This document shows, piece after piece, positions 42,700 through 50,791 of a stretch of 64,000 nucleotides of DNA. The DNA lies in the NCBI RefSeq assembly GCF_002161355.1, contig NZ_NFHL01000001.1, forward strand, positions 620,001 to 684,000. Direction: 5' to 3'. The notes beneath the pieces were generated by a model. That model had not been told where the DNA came from. It ran no database searches and saw nothing but the letters and a program-made list of their open reading frames with translations. The number at the start of each line of letters is the position of its first letter. Position 1 is the first letter of the stretch. The position numbers and the translations under genes were made by a program. The DNA is from Lachnoclostridium sp. An76 (GTDB lineage Bacteria; Bacillota; Clostridia; Lachnospirales; Lachnospiraceae).

Positions 42700-44700
42700 T
42701 TATGCTGCATGCAGGCTGTATTCTGCCGCGAATTCTTTATCAGACTTGCGTATCCTCCACACGATGATCGCCGCAAATACAAGGACTGCGATCAGTCCCG
42801 GTACAAACGCTGTACCAAGAGCGCCTGTGGTGATCAGAGTTCCGATCTGGTATACAAAGAATGCTACTGTATATCCGGTTGCAAGCTGCAGGCAGATACC
42901 GCCGAACAGCCATTTTCCGCTCTTCATCTCCGAGTTCATCGCTCCGAGTGCCGCAAAGCACGGCGGTGTATACAGATTAAACATCAGGTATGCGAGGGCC
43001 GCTGCCTTTGTGAGCGCCATAACTGTAGCCACTTCACTTCCGCTTCCAACAAGCGCCAGCTCATCTGTATCGATCAGGTTTGTAACTCCGTAGACAACCG
43101 CCAGAGTACCTACCACGTTTTCCTTTGCGATAAAACCTGTGATCGCTGCCGCCGCAAGCTGCCATACACCGAATCCGAGTGGAATGAACAGGATCGCAAA
43201 CGGATGCGCGATGCTTGCAAGGATCGAAGTGCTCTCCGCTCCTTCTTCCACGAGCTGGAAATGCCAGTTAAACGTCTGCATGATCTGTACGACTGTGTTG
43301 CACACAAGGATGATCGTTCCTGCTTTGATGATATACGCTTTTCCTCTCTCAAGCATGGACACACACGCTCTCTTCAGGCTCGGGAGCTTATATTCCGGGA
43401 GCTCGATGATAAAGAAGGATTTGCGGTATTTCTGACCTGTGATCCTCTTCACAAGCAGCGCCCCTAAAAGGACAAGTACAATACCTACCAGATACATTGT
43501 AGCAGAAACCCACCACGCATCGGCAAAAAATGCTCCTGCAAATAATGCAATGACCGGAATTTTTGCTCCGCACGGCATAAATGGCGTAAGCATCGCGGTT
43601 GTTCTTCTTTCTCTTTCATTGCGGATCGTACGGGAAGCCATAACGCCCGGGATCGCGCATCCTGTTCCGATGACCATCGGGATCACGGATTTTCCTGACA
43701 GCCCGACTCTCTTAAAGATCGGATCCAGTACGACTGTCGCGCGGGCCATATAACCGCAGTCTTCCAGAAGGGCAATGAGGAAGTACATCACCATTACGAG
43801 CGGAAGGAAGCCGACTACCGCGCCGACACCGCCGATAATGCCGTCAACGAGAAGAGCATACAGCAGTGGGTTGGCGTTTTCCATCAGACCTCCGACCCAG
43901 CCCTGGAAGGTTTCAATCCAGCCTACCAGCCAGTCTGCAATCCAGGTTCCCAGCGTTGTCTGCGATATGTAAAAAACAAGGAAGATAACCGCCGCAAAGA
44001 TCGGGATACCGATGATCTTATGGGTAATGATACTGTCGATCTTGTCCTGGAAATTCTTATCCTTTGTAAACACCTTTCTCTTTTCGACCTGCTTCACGAT
44101 CCCATTGACAAACTCAAAACGTTTCCTGTCCGCAGCTTCTACCGCTTTTTTGTCTTTCAGGTCAATATCTTCCTGCACATAGGGTGCTTTCTGGGTTTTC
44201 CCTTTTAGAGCTGCCGCCTGGGCGACCACCTCTTTGAGTCCCTCATGTCCTGAGGAAGTAGACACCGTCCTTATGACCGGGCATCCCAGCTTTTCAGCCA
44301 GGAGCCTGACATCGATCTTTGTCTGCTTCTTATCCGTAAGGTCACTCTTATTCAGGGCGACCACTACCGGGATCCCAAGTTCAAGGAGCTGTGTGGTAAA
44401 AAACAGGCTCCGGCTTAAATTCGCCGCATCTACGATATTGACGATCGCATCCGGATTTTCATGCTTCACATAACTGCTGGTAATGCTCTCCTCCGATGTA
44501 AACGGAGACATGGAGTAAGCTCCCGGGAGATCTACCGCGGTCAGTTCCTCCCCACCGTCGTAATAAGCCTTTCTGATCAGGCTCTCCTTCCGCTCTACCG
44601 TAACACCAGCCCAGTTTCCGACACGCTCGTTTCTGCCTGTCAGTGCATTATACATGGTTGTTTTGCCGCTGTTCGGATTTCCTGCAAAAGCGATTCTCAT
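42700..44700 (-). CDS. feoB: Ferrous iron transport protein B
   Basis: A 666-residue inner-membrane Fe(II) transporter with an N-terminal GTPase: G1 GNPNSGKTTMYN, G2 region NWAGVTVERK, G3 DLPGAYS, G4 NKSD. A helical spacer precedes the membrane part with duplicated gate motifs (PLVMVMYFLIALLEDCGYMARA, TGCAIPGVMASRTI, MPCGAKIPVIALFAGAFF, GFIAKENVVGTLAVVYG). It lies 80 bp after feoA, with its own TTAG-N6-CTAA dyad in between. No fused C-terminal FeoC is seen. Confidence 0.96.
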   Translation of the reverse strand: MRIAFAGNPNSGKTTMYNALTGRNERVGNWAGVTVERKESLIRKAYYDGGEELTAVDLPGAYSMSPFTSEESITSSYVKHENPDAIVNIVDAANLSRSLFFTTQLLELGIPVVVALNKSDLTDKKQTKIDVRLLAEKLGCPVIRTVSTSSGHEGLKEVVAQAAALKGKTQKAPYVQEDIDLKDKKAVEAADRKRFEFVNGIVKQVEKRKVFTKDKNFQDKIDSIITHKIIGIPIFAAVIFLVFYISQTTLGTWIADWLVGWIETFQGWVGGLMENANPLLYALLVDGIIGGVGAVVGFLPLVMVMYFLIALLEDCGYMARATVVLDPIFKRVGLSGKSVIPMVIGTGCAIPGVMASRTIRNERERRTTAMLTPFMPCGAKIPVIALFAGAFFADAWWVSATMYLVGIVLVLLGALLVKRITGQKYRKSFFIIELPEYKLPSLKRACVSMLERGKAYIIKAGTIILVCNTVVQIMQTFNWHFQLVEEGAESTSILASIAHPFAILFIPLGFGVWQLAAAAITGFIAKENVVGTLAVVYGVTNLIDTDELALVGSGSEVATVMALTKAAALAYLMFNLYTPPCFAALGAMNSEMKSGKWLFGGICLQLATGYTVAFFVYQIGTLITTGALGTAFVPGLIAVLVFAAIIVWRIRKSDKEFAAEYSLHAA

Positions 44701-44724
44701 CTTACAAATCCTCCTTCATTCCGA

Positions 44725-44738
44725 TTAGAATATACTAA
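44725..44738. promoter_or_regulatory. Putative DtxR-type operator upstream of feoB
   Basis: TTAGAATATACTAA, a 14-bp TTAG-N6-CTAA dyad, 25 bases before the feoB start. Confidence 0.6.
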
Positions 44739-44780
44739 CCTTTGTGCAAAAAAAATAGCAGTCAGATTACTATTTTTATT

Positions 44781-45014
44781 TTATATTGAAATAGCTTTCG
44801 CTAGATCAGTATCAATATTGTATCTGCCGTCTTTAATAGAGACAACACAGCCTCCCCTCACACGTGAAACAACCGTGATCGGCTCGCCGCTGTAACATCC
44901 CAGCGAAAATAAAAACGCTTCCAGTTCTTCATCATCTGTCACGATGTTTTTTACAATATACTCTTCGCCTTCCCTGGCATCCAGTAGATTCATATCAACC
45001 AGTCCTTTCGCCAT
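44781..45014 (-). CDS. feoA: Ferrous iron transport protein A
   Basis: A 77-residue SH3-like protein that supports FeoB. Core: LLDAREGEEYIVKNIVTDDEELEAFLFSLGCYSGEPITVVSRVRGGCVVSIKDGRYNIDTDLAKAI. First gene of the feo operon. Its promoter overlaps a palindromic operator, and the divergent regulator gene lies 214 bp away. Confidence 0.94.
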   Translation of the reverse strand: MAKGLVDMNLLDAREGEEYIVKNIVTDDEELEAFLFSLGCYSGEPITVVSRVRGGCVVSIKDGRYNIDTDLAKAISI

Positions 45015-45068
45015 ACTGCTGGAGACAGGGCAAACACGCCCATCTCTCAGTCACACTTCTAACCATTG

Positions 45069-45082
45069 ATAGTTTAAACTAA
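45069..45082. promoter_or_regulatory. Putative DtxR-type operator at the feoA promoter
   Basis: ATAGTTTAAACTAA contains the perfect 12-bp palindrome TAGTTTAAACTA and overlaps the -10 of the feoA promoter; it fits the pattern at 30485 and 44725. Confidence 0.68.
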
Positions 45083-45099
45083 CTTTTGTTTTTTGTCAA
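45071..45099 (-). promoter_or_regulatory. Predicted feoA promoter
   Basis: The minus strand reads TTGACA, a 17-bp spacer and TAAACT, with the operator covering the -10. Confidence 0.7.
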
Positions 45100-45133
45100 T
45101 AACTTGGGAAATATTATTTTCAGAAATATTCAT

Positions 45134-45162
45134 TTGCCCACAAAATCCGGTTGTGTTATACT
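45134..45162 (+). promoter_or_regulatory. Predicted promoter of the DtxR-type regulator gene
   Basis: TTGCCC, a 17-bp spacer and TATACT (45157-45162), 65 bases before the ATG at 45228. No TTAG dyad overlaps it, so the regulator may not repress itself strongly. Confidence 0.55.
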
Positions 45163-45227
45163 TGTTAAAGATGTTACCCTCTTTTAAGAGAGTAATGCGT
45201 ACGAATCTTACGAGCGAGGTGGACAAC

Positions 45228-45587
45228 ATGCATACGAATGAATCAGCTGAAAATTATCTGGAAACAATCCTGATCTTAAGCAAGAAGCGTCCGGTCGTAC
45301 GTTCTGTCGATATTGCCGCAGAACTGAATTTCAAAAAATCCAGTGTCAGTGTGGCAATGAAAAAACTCCGGGAAAACGGAAACATCACCGTCTCCCCGGA
45401 AGGGTATATCACTCTCACTCCATCAGGGCAGGAGATCGCGGACCGGATCTATGAGCGGCACACACTTCTCTCCTCATGGTTGGAGAGACTGGGAGTTAAC
45501 CCGGAAGTCGCAGCAGAGGATGCATGCAGGATCGAACATGTGATCAGCTCCGAAAGCTTTGAAGCGATCAAAAGGCATATCAAATAA
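45228..45587 (+). CDS. DtxR/MntR-family metal-dependent regulator, short form
   Basis: A 119-residue protein: winged helix SAENYLETILILSKKRPVVRSVDIAAELNFKKSSVSVAMKKLRENGNITVSPEGYITLT, then the metal-binding dimerisation part with ERHTLLSSWLERLGV, EDACRIEHVIS and a histidine near the end. No SH3 domain is present, as in MntR. It is divergent from feoAB and is the best candidate to bind the TTAG-N6-CTAA sites. The ATG at 45228 follows GAGGTGG; 45 upstream codons in frame cross the promoter. Confidence 0.92.
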   Translation: MHTNESAENYLETILILSKKRPVVRSVDIAAELNFKKSSVSVAMKKLRENGNITVSPEGYITLTPSGQEIADRIYERHTLLSSWLERLGVNPEVAAEDACRIEHVISSESFEAIKRHIK

Positions 45588-45641
45588 CGATCAGTCATAA
45601 AAATATATTTTCTGATCCCAAAACAAAGCTGACCCCAAAAC

Positions 45642-45672
45642 AAAACCGGCAGTCCTTCCCCTGCCGGTTTTT
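45642..45672. terminator. Bidirectional intrinsic terminator
   Basis: AAAACCGGCAG pairs with CTGCCGGTTTT over an 8-base loop with A- and T-runs on the two sides; serves the regulator gene and convergent ldh. Confidence 0.9.
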
Positions 45673-45689
45673 ATCATATCCGTCTCCGC

Positions 45690-46637
45690 TCATTCGAGTC
45701 CGATTTCTTTCAATACACTCTTCAGCTCTTCCGCTGATCCTCTTAATTTCTTTGTCTCTTCCTCATCGAAATTAATCTCCAGTACCTGCTCTGCCCCGCC
45801 TTTTCCTATTACTGCCGGTATGCTCAGGCATAAGCCGGACAGTCCGTACTCTCCATTGAGTGAAACCGAAACCGGCGCCACTGTATGGCTGTCTCTTACG
45901 ATCGCCTCCGCGATCTTTGCGGCAGCCATCCCGATGCCATAGTAAGTCGCACCCTTACGCTCAATGATCTCATAGGCACTGTCCCGAACCGCGTGGTAGA
46001 TTTCCTCCTTCTCTTTATAAAAGTCTTTGTATCCTTTCATGCGTGCAAACTCTTCCAGGCCTATCCCATAAATATTCGCACAACTCCATACAGCCAGTTC
46101 GCTGTCCCCGTGCTCACCCGCGATAAACGCATGCACATTTCTGCTGTCCACATTCAGTTTCTCACTGATCAGATATTTCAGCCTTGCAGTATCCAGCACT
46201 GTCCCGGAACCGATGACCCTCTCCTTTGGGAAACCTGATTCTTTCAGTGCCACCTGTGTCAGGATATCCACAGGGTTAGAAACAATAAGAAGGATTCCTT
46301 CACACTTCACCCTCTTGATCTCTGAGATGACGGACTGCATGATCTTCGCGTTTTTGTGTACCAGATCCAGTCTCGTCTCGCCTGGTTTCTGGTTAGCCCC
46401 CGCAGTGATGATCACCACAGATGCATCTGCAATATCCTCATAGGTTCCCGCATAAATATCCATTGCATGGGAAAACGGCAGGCCATGGCTGATATCCATA
46501 GCCTCCCCCTCTGCCTTCGGATGGTCAGCATCCAGCAGGACCATCTCTGAAAACACTCCTTTCTGCATGAGCGTATATGCGATCGTAGAACCCACGAACC
46601 CGCATCCTATGACTGCTGCTTTCTGTATATTTACCAT
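45690..46637 (-). CDS. ldh: L-lactate dehydrogenase
   Basis: Reduces pyruvate to lactate with NADH. The 315 residues show the nucleotide loop GCGFVGSTIAYTL, LDADHPKAEGEAMDISHG, the substrate arginine region AGANQKPGETRLDLVHKN, VSNPVDILTQ, and the catalytic histidine in AGEHGDSELAVW. The closely related malate dehydrogenase type is less likely given GETRLDL and the flanking sequence. A 31-bp dyad 29 bases upstream of the start is a probable operator. Confidence 0.93.
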   Translation of the reverse strand: MVNIQKAAVIGCGFVGSTIAYTLMQKGVFSEMVLLDADHPKAEGEAMDISHGLPFSHAMDIYAGTYEDIADASVVIITAGANQKPGETRLDLVHKNAKIMQSVISEIKRVKCEGILLIVSNPVDILTQVALKESGFPKERVIGSGTVLDTARLKYLISEKLNVDSRNVHAFIAGEHGDSELAVWSCANIYGIGLEEFARMKGYKDFYKEKEEIYHAVRDSAYEIIERKGATYYGIGMAAAKIAEAIVRDSHTVAPVSVSLNGEYGLSGLCLSIPAVIGKGGAEQVLEINFDEEETKKLRGSAEELKSVLKEIGLE

Positions 46638-46665
46638 ATGTTTACTCCTCCTTTATCAGATTTCA

Positions 46666-46696
46666 GATAATTCCTAGTTAAATACTAGGAATTATC
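46666..46696. promoter_or_regulatory. Large dyad operator in the ldh-ferritin intergenic region
   Basis: Perfect 12-bp arms GATAATTCCTAG and CTAGGAATTATC separated by 7 bases. Closer to ldh (start 46637) than to ferritin (46837). No T-run, so not a terminator. It does not match the Rex consensus; some resemblance to Fur/PerR half-sites (GATAAT) is seen. Confidence 0.65.
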
Positions 46697-46767
46697 CATA
46701 TCTTTATTATATAGCTGTTCCCCGAAAACACAAGACCCTTTCAGGTATTTTTTCCCAAACATAACCA

Positions 46768-46796
46768 TTGTTTTTCTCTCCCGGCAGGCTTATACT
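46768..46796 (+). promoter_or_regulatory. Predicted ferritin promoter
   Basis: TTGTTT, a 17-bp spacer and TATACT, about 40 bases before the ATG at 46837. Confidence 0.6.
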
Positions 46797-46836
46797 GTAT
46801 AAGGATCAAGCAAATACACGAAAGGAGTCCATACAT

Positions 46837-47349
46837 ATGTTAAATGAAAAAGTTGCTGAACTTTTAAACACACAGGTCAATAAGGAGTTTTATTCTGCTT
46901 ATCTGTATCTTGCATTTTCAAACTATTTTTCTGAGGAAGGTCTTAACGGATTTTCAAACTGGTATCTGATCCAGGCACAGGAAGAAAGAGATCACGCAAT
47001 GCTTTTCGTGCAGTACATGCAGAACAATGATGCCAAGATCACATTCGAAGCGATCGGGAAGCCGGAGTTCTCAGCGGAAAAACATATCGATGTCCTGAAC
47101 GCCGGGCTGAAGCATGAGCGCTATGTGACTGGCCTCATCAACAATATCTACGGAACAGCCTATGAAGTAAAAGACTTCCGCACCATGCAGTTCCTTGACT
47201 GGTTCGTCAAAGAACAGGGCGAGGAAGAGACAAACGCGAACGACCTGATCAAAAAGATGGAACTGTTCGGATCCGATCCGAAGAGCCTGTACCTGCTCGA
47301 CCAGGAAATGGCGGCGCGCACATATGCCGCGCCATCCCTCGTACTGTAA
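46837..47349 (+). CDS. ftnA: Ferritin (non-haem, FtnA-like)
   Basis: A 170-residue four-helix iron storage protein. Ferroxidase-centre residues are in place: Glu17, Glu50, His53 (QAQEERDHAM), Glu94 (KHERY), Gln127 and Glu130 (KEQGEEE). No haem-binding methionine typical of bacterioferritin is apparent. AAAGGAG precedes the ATG. It lies near feoAB, so uptake and storage of iron are encoded within 5 kb. Its TAA stop is the first three bases of the mini foldback element. Confidence 0.95.
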   Translation: MLNEKVAELLNTQVNKEFYSAYLYLAFSNYFSEEGLNGFSNWYLIQAQEERDHAMLFVQYMQNNDAKITFEAIGKPEFSAEKHIDVLNAGLKHERYVTGLINNIYGTAYEVKDFRTMQFLDWFVKEQGEEETNANDLIKKMELFGSDPKSLYLLDQEMAARTYAAPSLVL

Positions 47350-47415
47350 ATCTGTATTTGCGGGGGAGCCGCTGTTAGAGTAAAACGTCCGGCTCCCCCG
47401 CAAATTACAGATTTA
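47347..47415. repeat. Foldback intergenic element, copy 4, minimal (69 bp)
   Basis: Only the terminal inverted repeats are left. The 24-base left arm (47347-47370) and 25-base right arm (47391-47415) are complementary apart from one extra T and enclose 20 bases containing ACGTCC. Each arm begins with TAA read from its own side; these are the stop codons of ferritin and of the convergent symporter gene. It should form a very stable hairpin in either transcript. Confidence 0.92.
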
Positions 47416-48942
47416 CTCCTGCAGGGAATGTTTCTTCGTGATGGTCACCTTTTCTTCATAGCACTCGAACACTTCCTGTACTTTTTCTTTCTTCAGCTTC
47501 GGCGTGATCAGGCTGACCACCGGCACTACGATGAGACCTGCTACCATTGCCGCTGCGCCCGCGTTGATCGGGGATTCGATGTATCCGATAAACATATTGG
47601 ACACAGTCAGCCCCACTCCTGCGATGAACCCTGCCCACACGCCTGCCCGGGTCACGCCCTTCCAGTACAGCCCGTAGAGGAACGGCGCCAGGAAGGCTCC
47701 TGCCAGCGCTCCCCAGGAGATCCCCATGAGCTGCGCGATAAATGTAGGCGGGTCAAGTGCGATGACAACGGATATCACGATGAAGAACACGATCAGCGCC
47801 TGCATGGTGATGATCTGCTTCTTTTCTGTCATGTTTTTCATCACATTGTCCTTCAGAAGATCCAGTGTCAGAGTAGAACTGGATGTCAGCACCAGCGATG
47901 ACAGCGTGGACATGGATGCCGAGAGGACAAGTACGACCACGATCCCGATCAGGATGTCCGGCAGGGCTGAGAGCATATGCGGGATAATGCTGTCGTATAC
48001 AACTGCCCCTGTCGCCTTGTCGTAGATCTCCGGACCGTCGAAAAGCCGTCCGAATCCGCCGAGGAAATAGCATCCCCCTGATACGACAACAGCAAAAAGC
48101 GTGGAGATCACAGTACCTGTGTTAATGGATTTCTCATCCTTGATGGCATAGAACTTTCCGATCATCTGAGGCAGTCCCCATGTTCCCAGGGAAGTGAGGA
48201 TCACAACTCCGAGAAGGTTTATGGGATCCGGGCCGAAGAAAGAGGTAAACGCGCCCGGCTGTCCCTGTGTCACTGCCACATCGCTTGGAATCTGAGACAT
48301 CTCAGAGATCGCGTTCATAAATCCGCCCTGACCGCTCAGCACTGCGGCCACTACTGCCACGACCCCGATCAGCATGATGATCCCCTGGATAAAATCATTG
48401 ATCGCTGTTGCCATATATCCGCCCAGTATGACATAAATCGCCGTAAATGCCGCCATCACGATCACACACCATGTATACGGGATGTTAAATGCCATCTCAA
48501 ACAGCCTGGAAAGCCCGTTGTACACGGACGCTGTATACGGGATCAGGAATACGAACACGATCACAGATGCTGTGACCTTCAGCGCCTTGCTGTCATATCT
48601 CTGTCCGAAGAAATCCGGCATCGTCCTGGATCCGAGGTGCTGTGTCATGACCTTGGTCCTGCGCCCCAGTACGACCCAGGCAAGCAGGCTTCCCAGCACA
48701 GCGTTCCCAATGCCGATCCATGTGCTTGCGATCCCGTATTTCCATCCGAACTGCCCTGCATATCCGACGAATACAACCGCCGAAAAATAGGACGTACCGT
48801 ATGCGAACGCAGTGAGCCAGGGTCCTACAGACCTTCCCCCGAGCACAAACCCGTCCACACTGGCAGTATGGCGTCTGGAATAGATGCCCACCCCGACCAT
48901 TATGGCAAAGAATATTACAAGTAATACAAGTTTGATCCCCAT
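47413..48942 (-). CDS. Sodium:solute symporter (SSS family)
   Basis: A 509-residue carrier with about 13 membrane helices, LeuT fold. Features: GFVLGGRSVGPWLTAFAYGTSYFSAVVFVGYAG (TM1-2 with sodium-binding serines), RTMPDFFGQRYDSKALK, LGGYMATAINDFIQGIIMLIG, GTWGLPQMIGKFYAIKDEK and LSASMSTLSSLVLTSSSTLTLDL. Close to the PutP/PanF branch; a proline or other carboxylate substrate is possible. The start at 48942 has GAGGA; 53 upstream in-frame codons cover the promoter and repeats and are rejected. Confidence 0.92.
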   Translation of the reverse strand: MGIKLVLLVIFFAIMVGVGIYSRRHTASVDGFVLGGRSVGPWLTAFAYGTSYFSAVVFVGYAGQFGWKYGIASTWIGIGNAVLGSLLAWVVLGRRTKVMTQHLGSRTMPDFFGQRYDSKALKVTASVIVFVFLIPYTASVYNGLSRLFEMAFNIPYTWCVIVMAAFTAIYVILGGYMATAINDFIQGIIMLIGVVAVVAAVLSGQGGFMNAISEMSQIPSDVAVTQGQPGAFTSFFGPDPINLLGVVILTSLGTWGLPQMIGKFYAIKDEKSINTGTVISTLFAVVVSGGCYFLGGFGRLFDGPEIYDKATGAVVYDSIIPHMLSALPDILIGIVVVLVLSASMSTLSSLVLTSSSTLTLDLLKDNVMKNMTEKKQIITMQALIVFFIVISVVIALDPPTFIAQLMGISWGALAGAFLAPFLYGLYWKGVTRAGVWAGFIAGVGLTVSNMFIGYIESPINAGAAAMVAGLIVVPVVSLITPKLKKEKVQEVFECYEEKVTITKKHSLQE

Positions 48943-49027
48943 TTCTTTTTCCTCATCTTTCTGTTTTTCTTTCCTCTCCATCCACTGCCCCATTGCCTGT
49001 GCAGCCAGACTTCCCCGTTTGCTAACT

Positions 49028-49061
49028 CGCTTTAAAGCGCAACGCTTTAAAGCATTAAAGC
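49028..49061. promoter_or_regulatory. CTTTAAAG palindrome repeats upstream of the symporter
   Basis: CGCTTTAAAGCG (49028-49039, perfect palindrome), CGCTTTAAAGC (49043-49053) and a partial ATTAAAGC (49054-49061). They lie just downstream of the predicted -10 on the minus strand, a likely repressor-binding array. Confidence 0.55.
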
Positions 49062-49071
49062 AACTGCTCAT

Positions 49072-49101
49072 AGGATAACACGGGCTTACCGCCCGTGTCA
49101 A
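49072..49101 (-). promoter_or_regulatory. Predicted symporter promoter with a dyad in the spacer
   Basis: The minus strand reads TTGACA (49096-49101), an 18-bp spacer and TATCCT (49072-49077). The spacer contains the inverted repeat ACACGGGC/GCCCGTGT (49078-49085/49091-49098). Confidence 0.5.
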
Positions 49102-49213
49102 CTTATTTTCCTACTATTCTTTCCAGTATTTTTCCGGTATTCTTCCGGCCTGTTTCGATACCGGCCATTCTCTGGAACAGGGCTGATCCCGTCCCTGCAC
49201 CATACTGCCCTTT

Positions 49214-50791
49214 TCAGACAAACTGTTCCATCGTTTCAAACCTGAGTGATGCCAGGAATCCCATCGCAGCGGTGACCATCACACTGTACACCAGAAGGAT
49301 CGGGAAGATCAGCCCGGTATTGATAAAGATCCCGACAATGACCGCTACTCCAGCTCCCATTCCCAGGAGAGCGAACTGGACACACATCCTCAGCACGTCC
49401 TGCCCGGTCTTCCCGAAGATCTCTCCCACCAGGCACTGGGCGATCACCTTTGTATACAGCCGGTCCGCCTGGAGCACAGCATAGATCAGGATGCAGAACA
49501 CCACATACACAGGCTCCACATGCCAGAAGATCCCTACGGGGATACAGATGATGCACCCGTCCACAAGGGCTTTGACATGCTCCATCAGAGTCGCGTACCA
49601 CAGCTTCTTCATCGGGGTGTCCGGTATCAGATACAGATAGGGGTTTTTCAGCTCATTTTCCCATTTCCCGAGATACCCGCTCATCACGATCGACATGTAG
49701 GCAATGACTCCCAGCAGGAAAAATTCAGCCACTCCGGTCTCCATCGCGGCATCCCTCAGCGTATAGCAGAGGAAAAACGCAATGACCACAGCGATCAGTG
49801 TGACTTTTGAAAAAATGAAGAATTTCTCTTTTTTATATTCCAGGAGCTGTCTGTAAAAGATCGCCTTTGCGCCTTTTGCGCTGATGCGCTCGCGCACCTG
49901 CCGGAATTTTCTCTTCTTCCCGCTGATGCCGAAGACTGTCTCGCCGTTTTTCTGCCTCTTCTTTATCTCTGCATAATCGTCCGCAAATTTTGCCGCTTCC
50001 TCATAATATCCCCCGCTGCACTGCATACGGCTCACAGCTGCCACTGACACGATCACTGATGCCGCATAGAGGCAGGAACAGATTACATTGAGCAGGGTCG
50101 GCCCGAGCAGGATCAGGCGGTACGCGGCGATCTGCCATCCGATCACCGGGATCATCTGGAGCACATCCCAGTCAACAAACGCGGACGCTGATCCCACGGT
50201 CATCCCGTTCTTCCTGAAGTACAGTACGACCAGGAGAGTAAAACCGATGAGGAACACCTTGATGAACGTGCGGATCCCTTTCATCAGTTTCTCCGGCAGG
50301 CGGTCATTCGTATACAGGAATACCATGACCGAAATTTCCAAAGCCAGTTCCATCACTCCTCCGGCGAGGATGAGCAAAAGCACTTTCCACGGTGCCACCT
50401 GGAATACAGTCAGTCCTCCGATGGCAAGGACGACCCACAGTACCACGGACAGCACGTAATTCATCCAGGCCGAGTTCAGGAGCACCACCTTGGGACTGAT
50501 GGGAGCTGTAAATACAAAGTGCGCGTGGGCAGGTTTGAACAGGATCCCTTTCCTGGAAGAATATGCCATAAAGTTCCCGAGAGTAGCATAAATACACCAT
50601 GCTGTAATAATGATCAGAAGCCCTCTCACGGAATCCATACGGATACTCACAGCCAGGCTGCCCAGGGAGACCACGATGAAGATCCCGTATCCGATGGCAA
50701 AGATCAGCGCGATCAGGGTCGAGGGTTTCTGTACTGCCTTTTTCAGATTATTCACCAGGCTGCGTCTGGTAAGATACATCAGCGCTCTCAT
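49214..50791 (-). CDS. Putative ABC exporter membrane protein (ABC_export family)
   Basis: A 525-residue protein with about 12 membrane helices in two groups separated by a charged cytoplasmic region (EEAAKFADDYAEIKKRQKNG, then KKRKFRQVRERISAKGAKAIF). N-terminal YLTRRSLVNNLKKAVQKPSTLIALI and the segment ILFKPAHAHFVFTAPISPK are typical of the family of large permeases paired with a BcrA-type ATPase. It overlaps the ATPase gene by four bases. Substrate unknown. Confidence 0.85.
   Translation of the reverse strand: MRALMYLTRRSLVNNLKKAVQKPSTLIALIFAIGYGIFIVVSLGSLAVSIRMDSVRGLLIIITAWCIYATLGNFMAYSSRKGILFKPAHAHFVFTAPISPKVVLLNSAWMNYVLSVVLWVVLAIGGLTVFQVAPWKVLLLILAGGVMELALEISVMVFLYTNDRLPEKLMKGIRTFIKVFLIGFTLLVVLYFRKNGMTVGSASAFVDWDVLQMIPVIGWQIAAYRLILLGPTLLNVICSCLYAASVIVSVAAVSRMQCSGGYYEEAAKFADDYAEIKKRQKNGETVFGISGKKRKFRQVRERISAKGAKAIFYRQLLEYKKEKFFIFSKVTLIAVVIAFFLCYTLRDAAMETGVAEFFLLGVIAYMSIVMSGYLGKWENELKNPYLYLIPDTPMKKLWYATLMEHVKALVDGCIICIPVGIFWHVEPVYVVFCILIYAVLQADRLYTKVIAQCLVGEIFGKTGQDVLRMCVQFALLGMGAGVAVIVGIFINTGLIFPILLVYSVMVTAAMGFLASLRFETMEQFV

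Noticed and set aside
46677-46689. TAG-TTAAATA-CTA in the ldh upstream region as a fourth metal-regulator site
   Set aside because: Spacing is 7 rather than 6 and the outer bases differ; it is the centre of a longer, different dyad.
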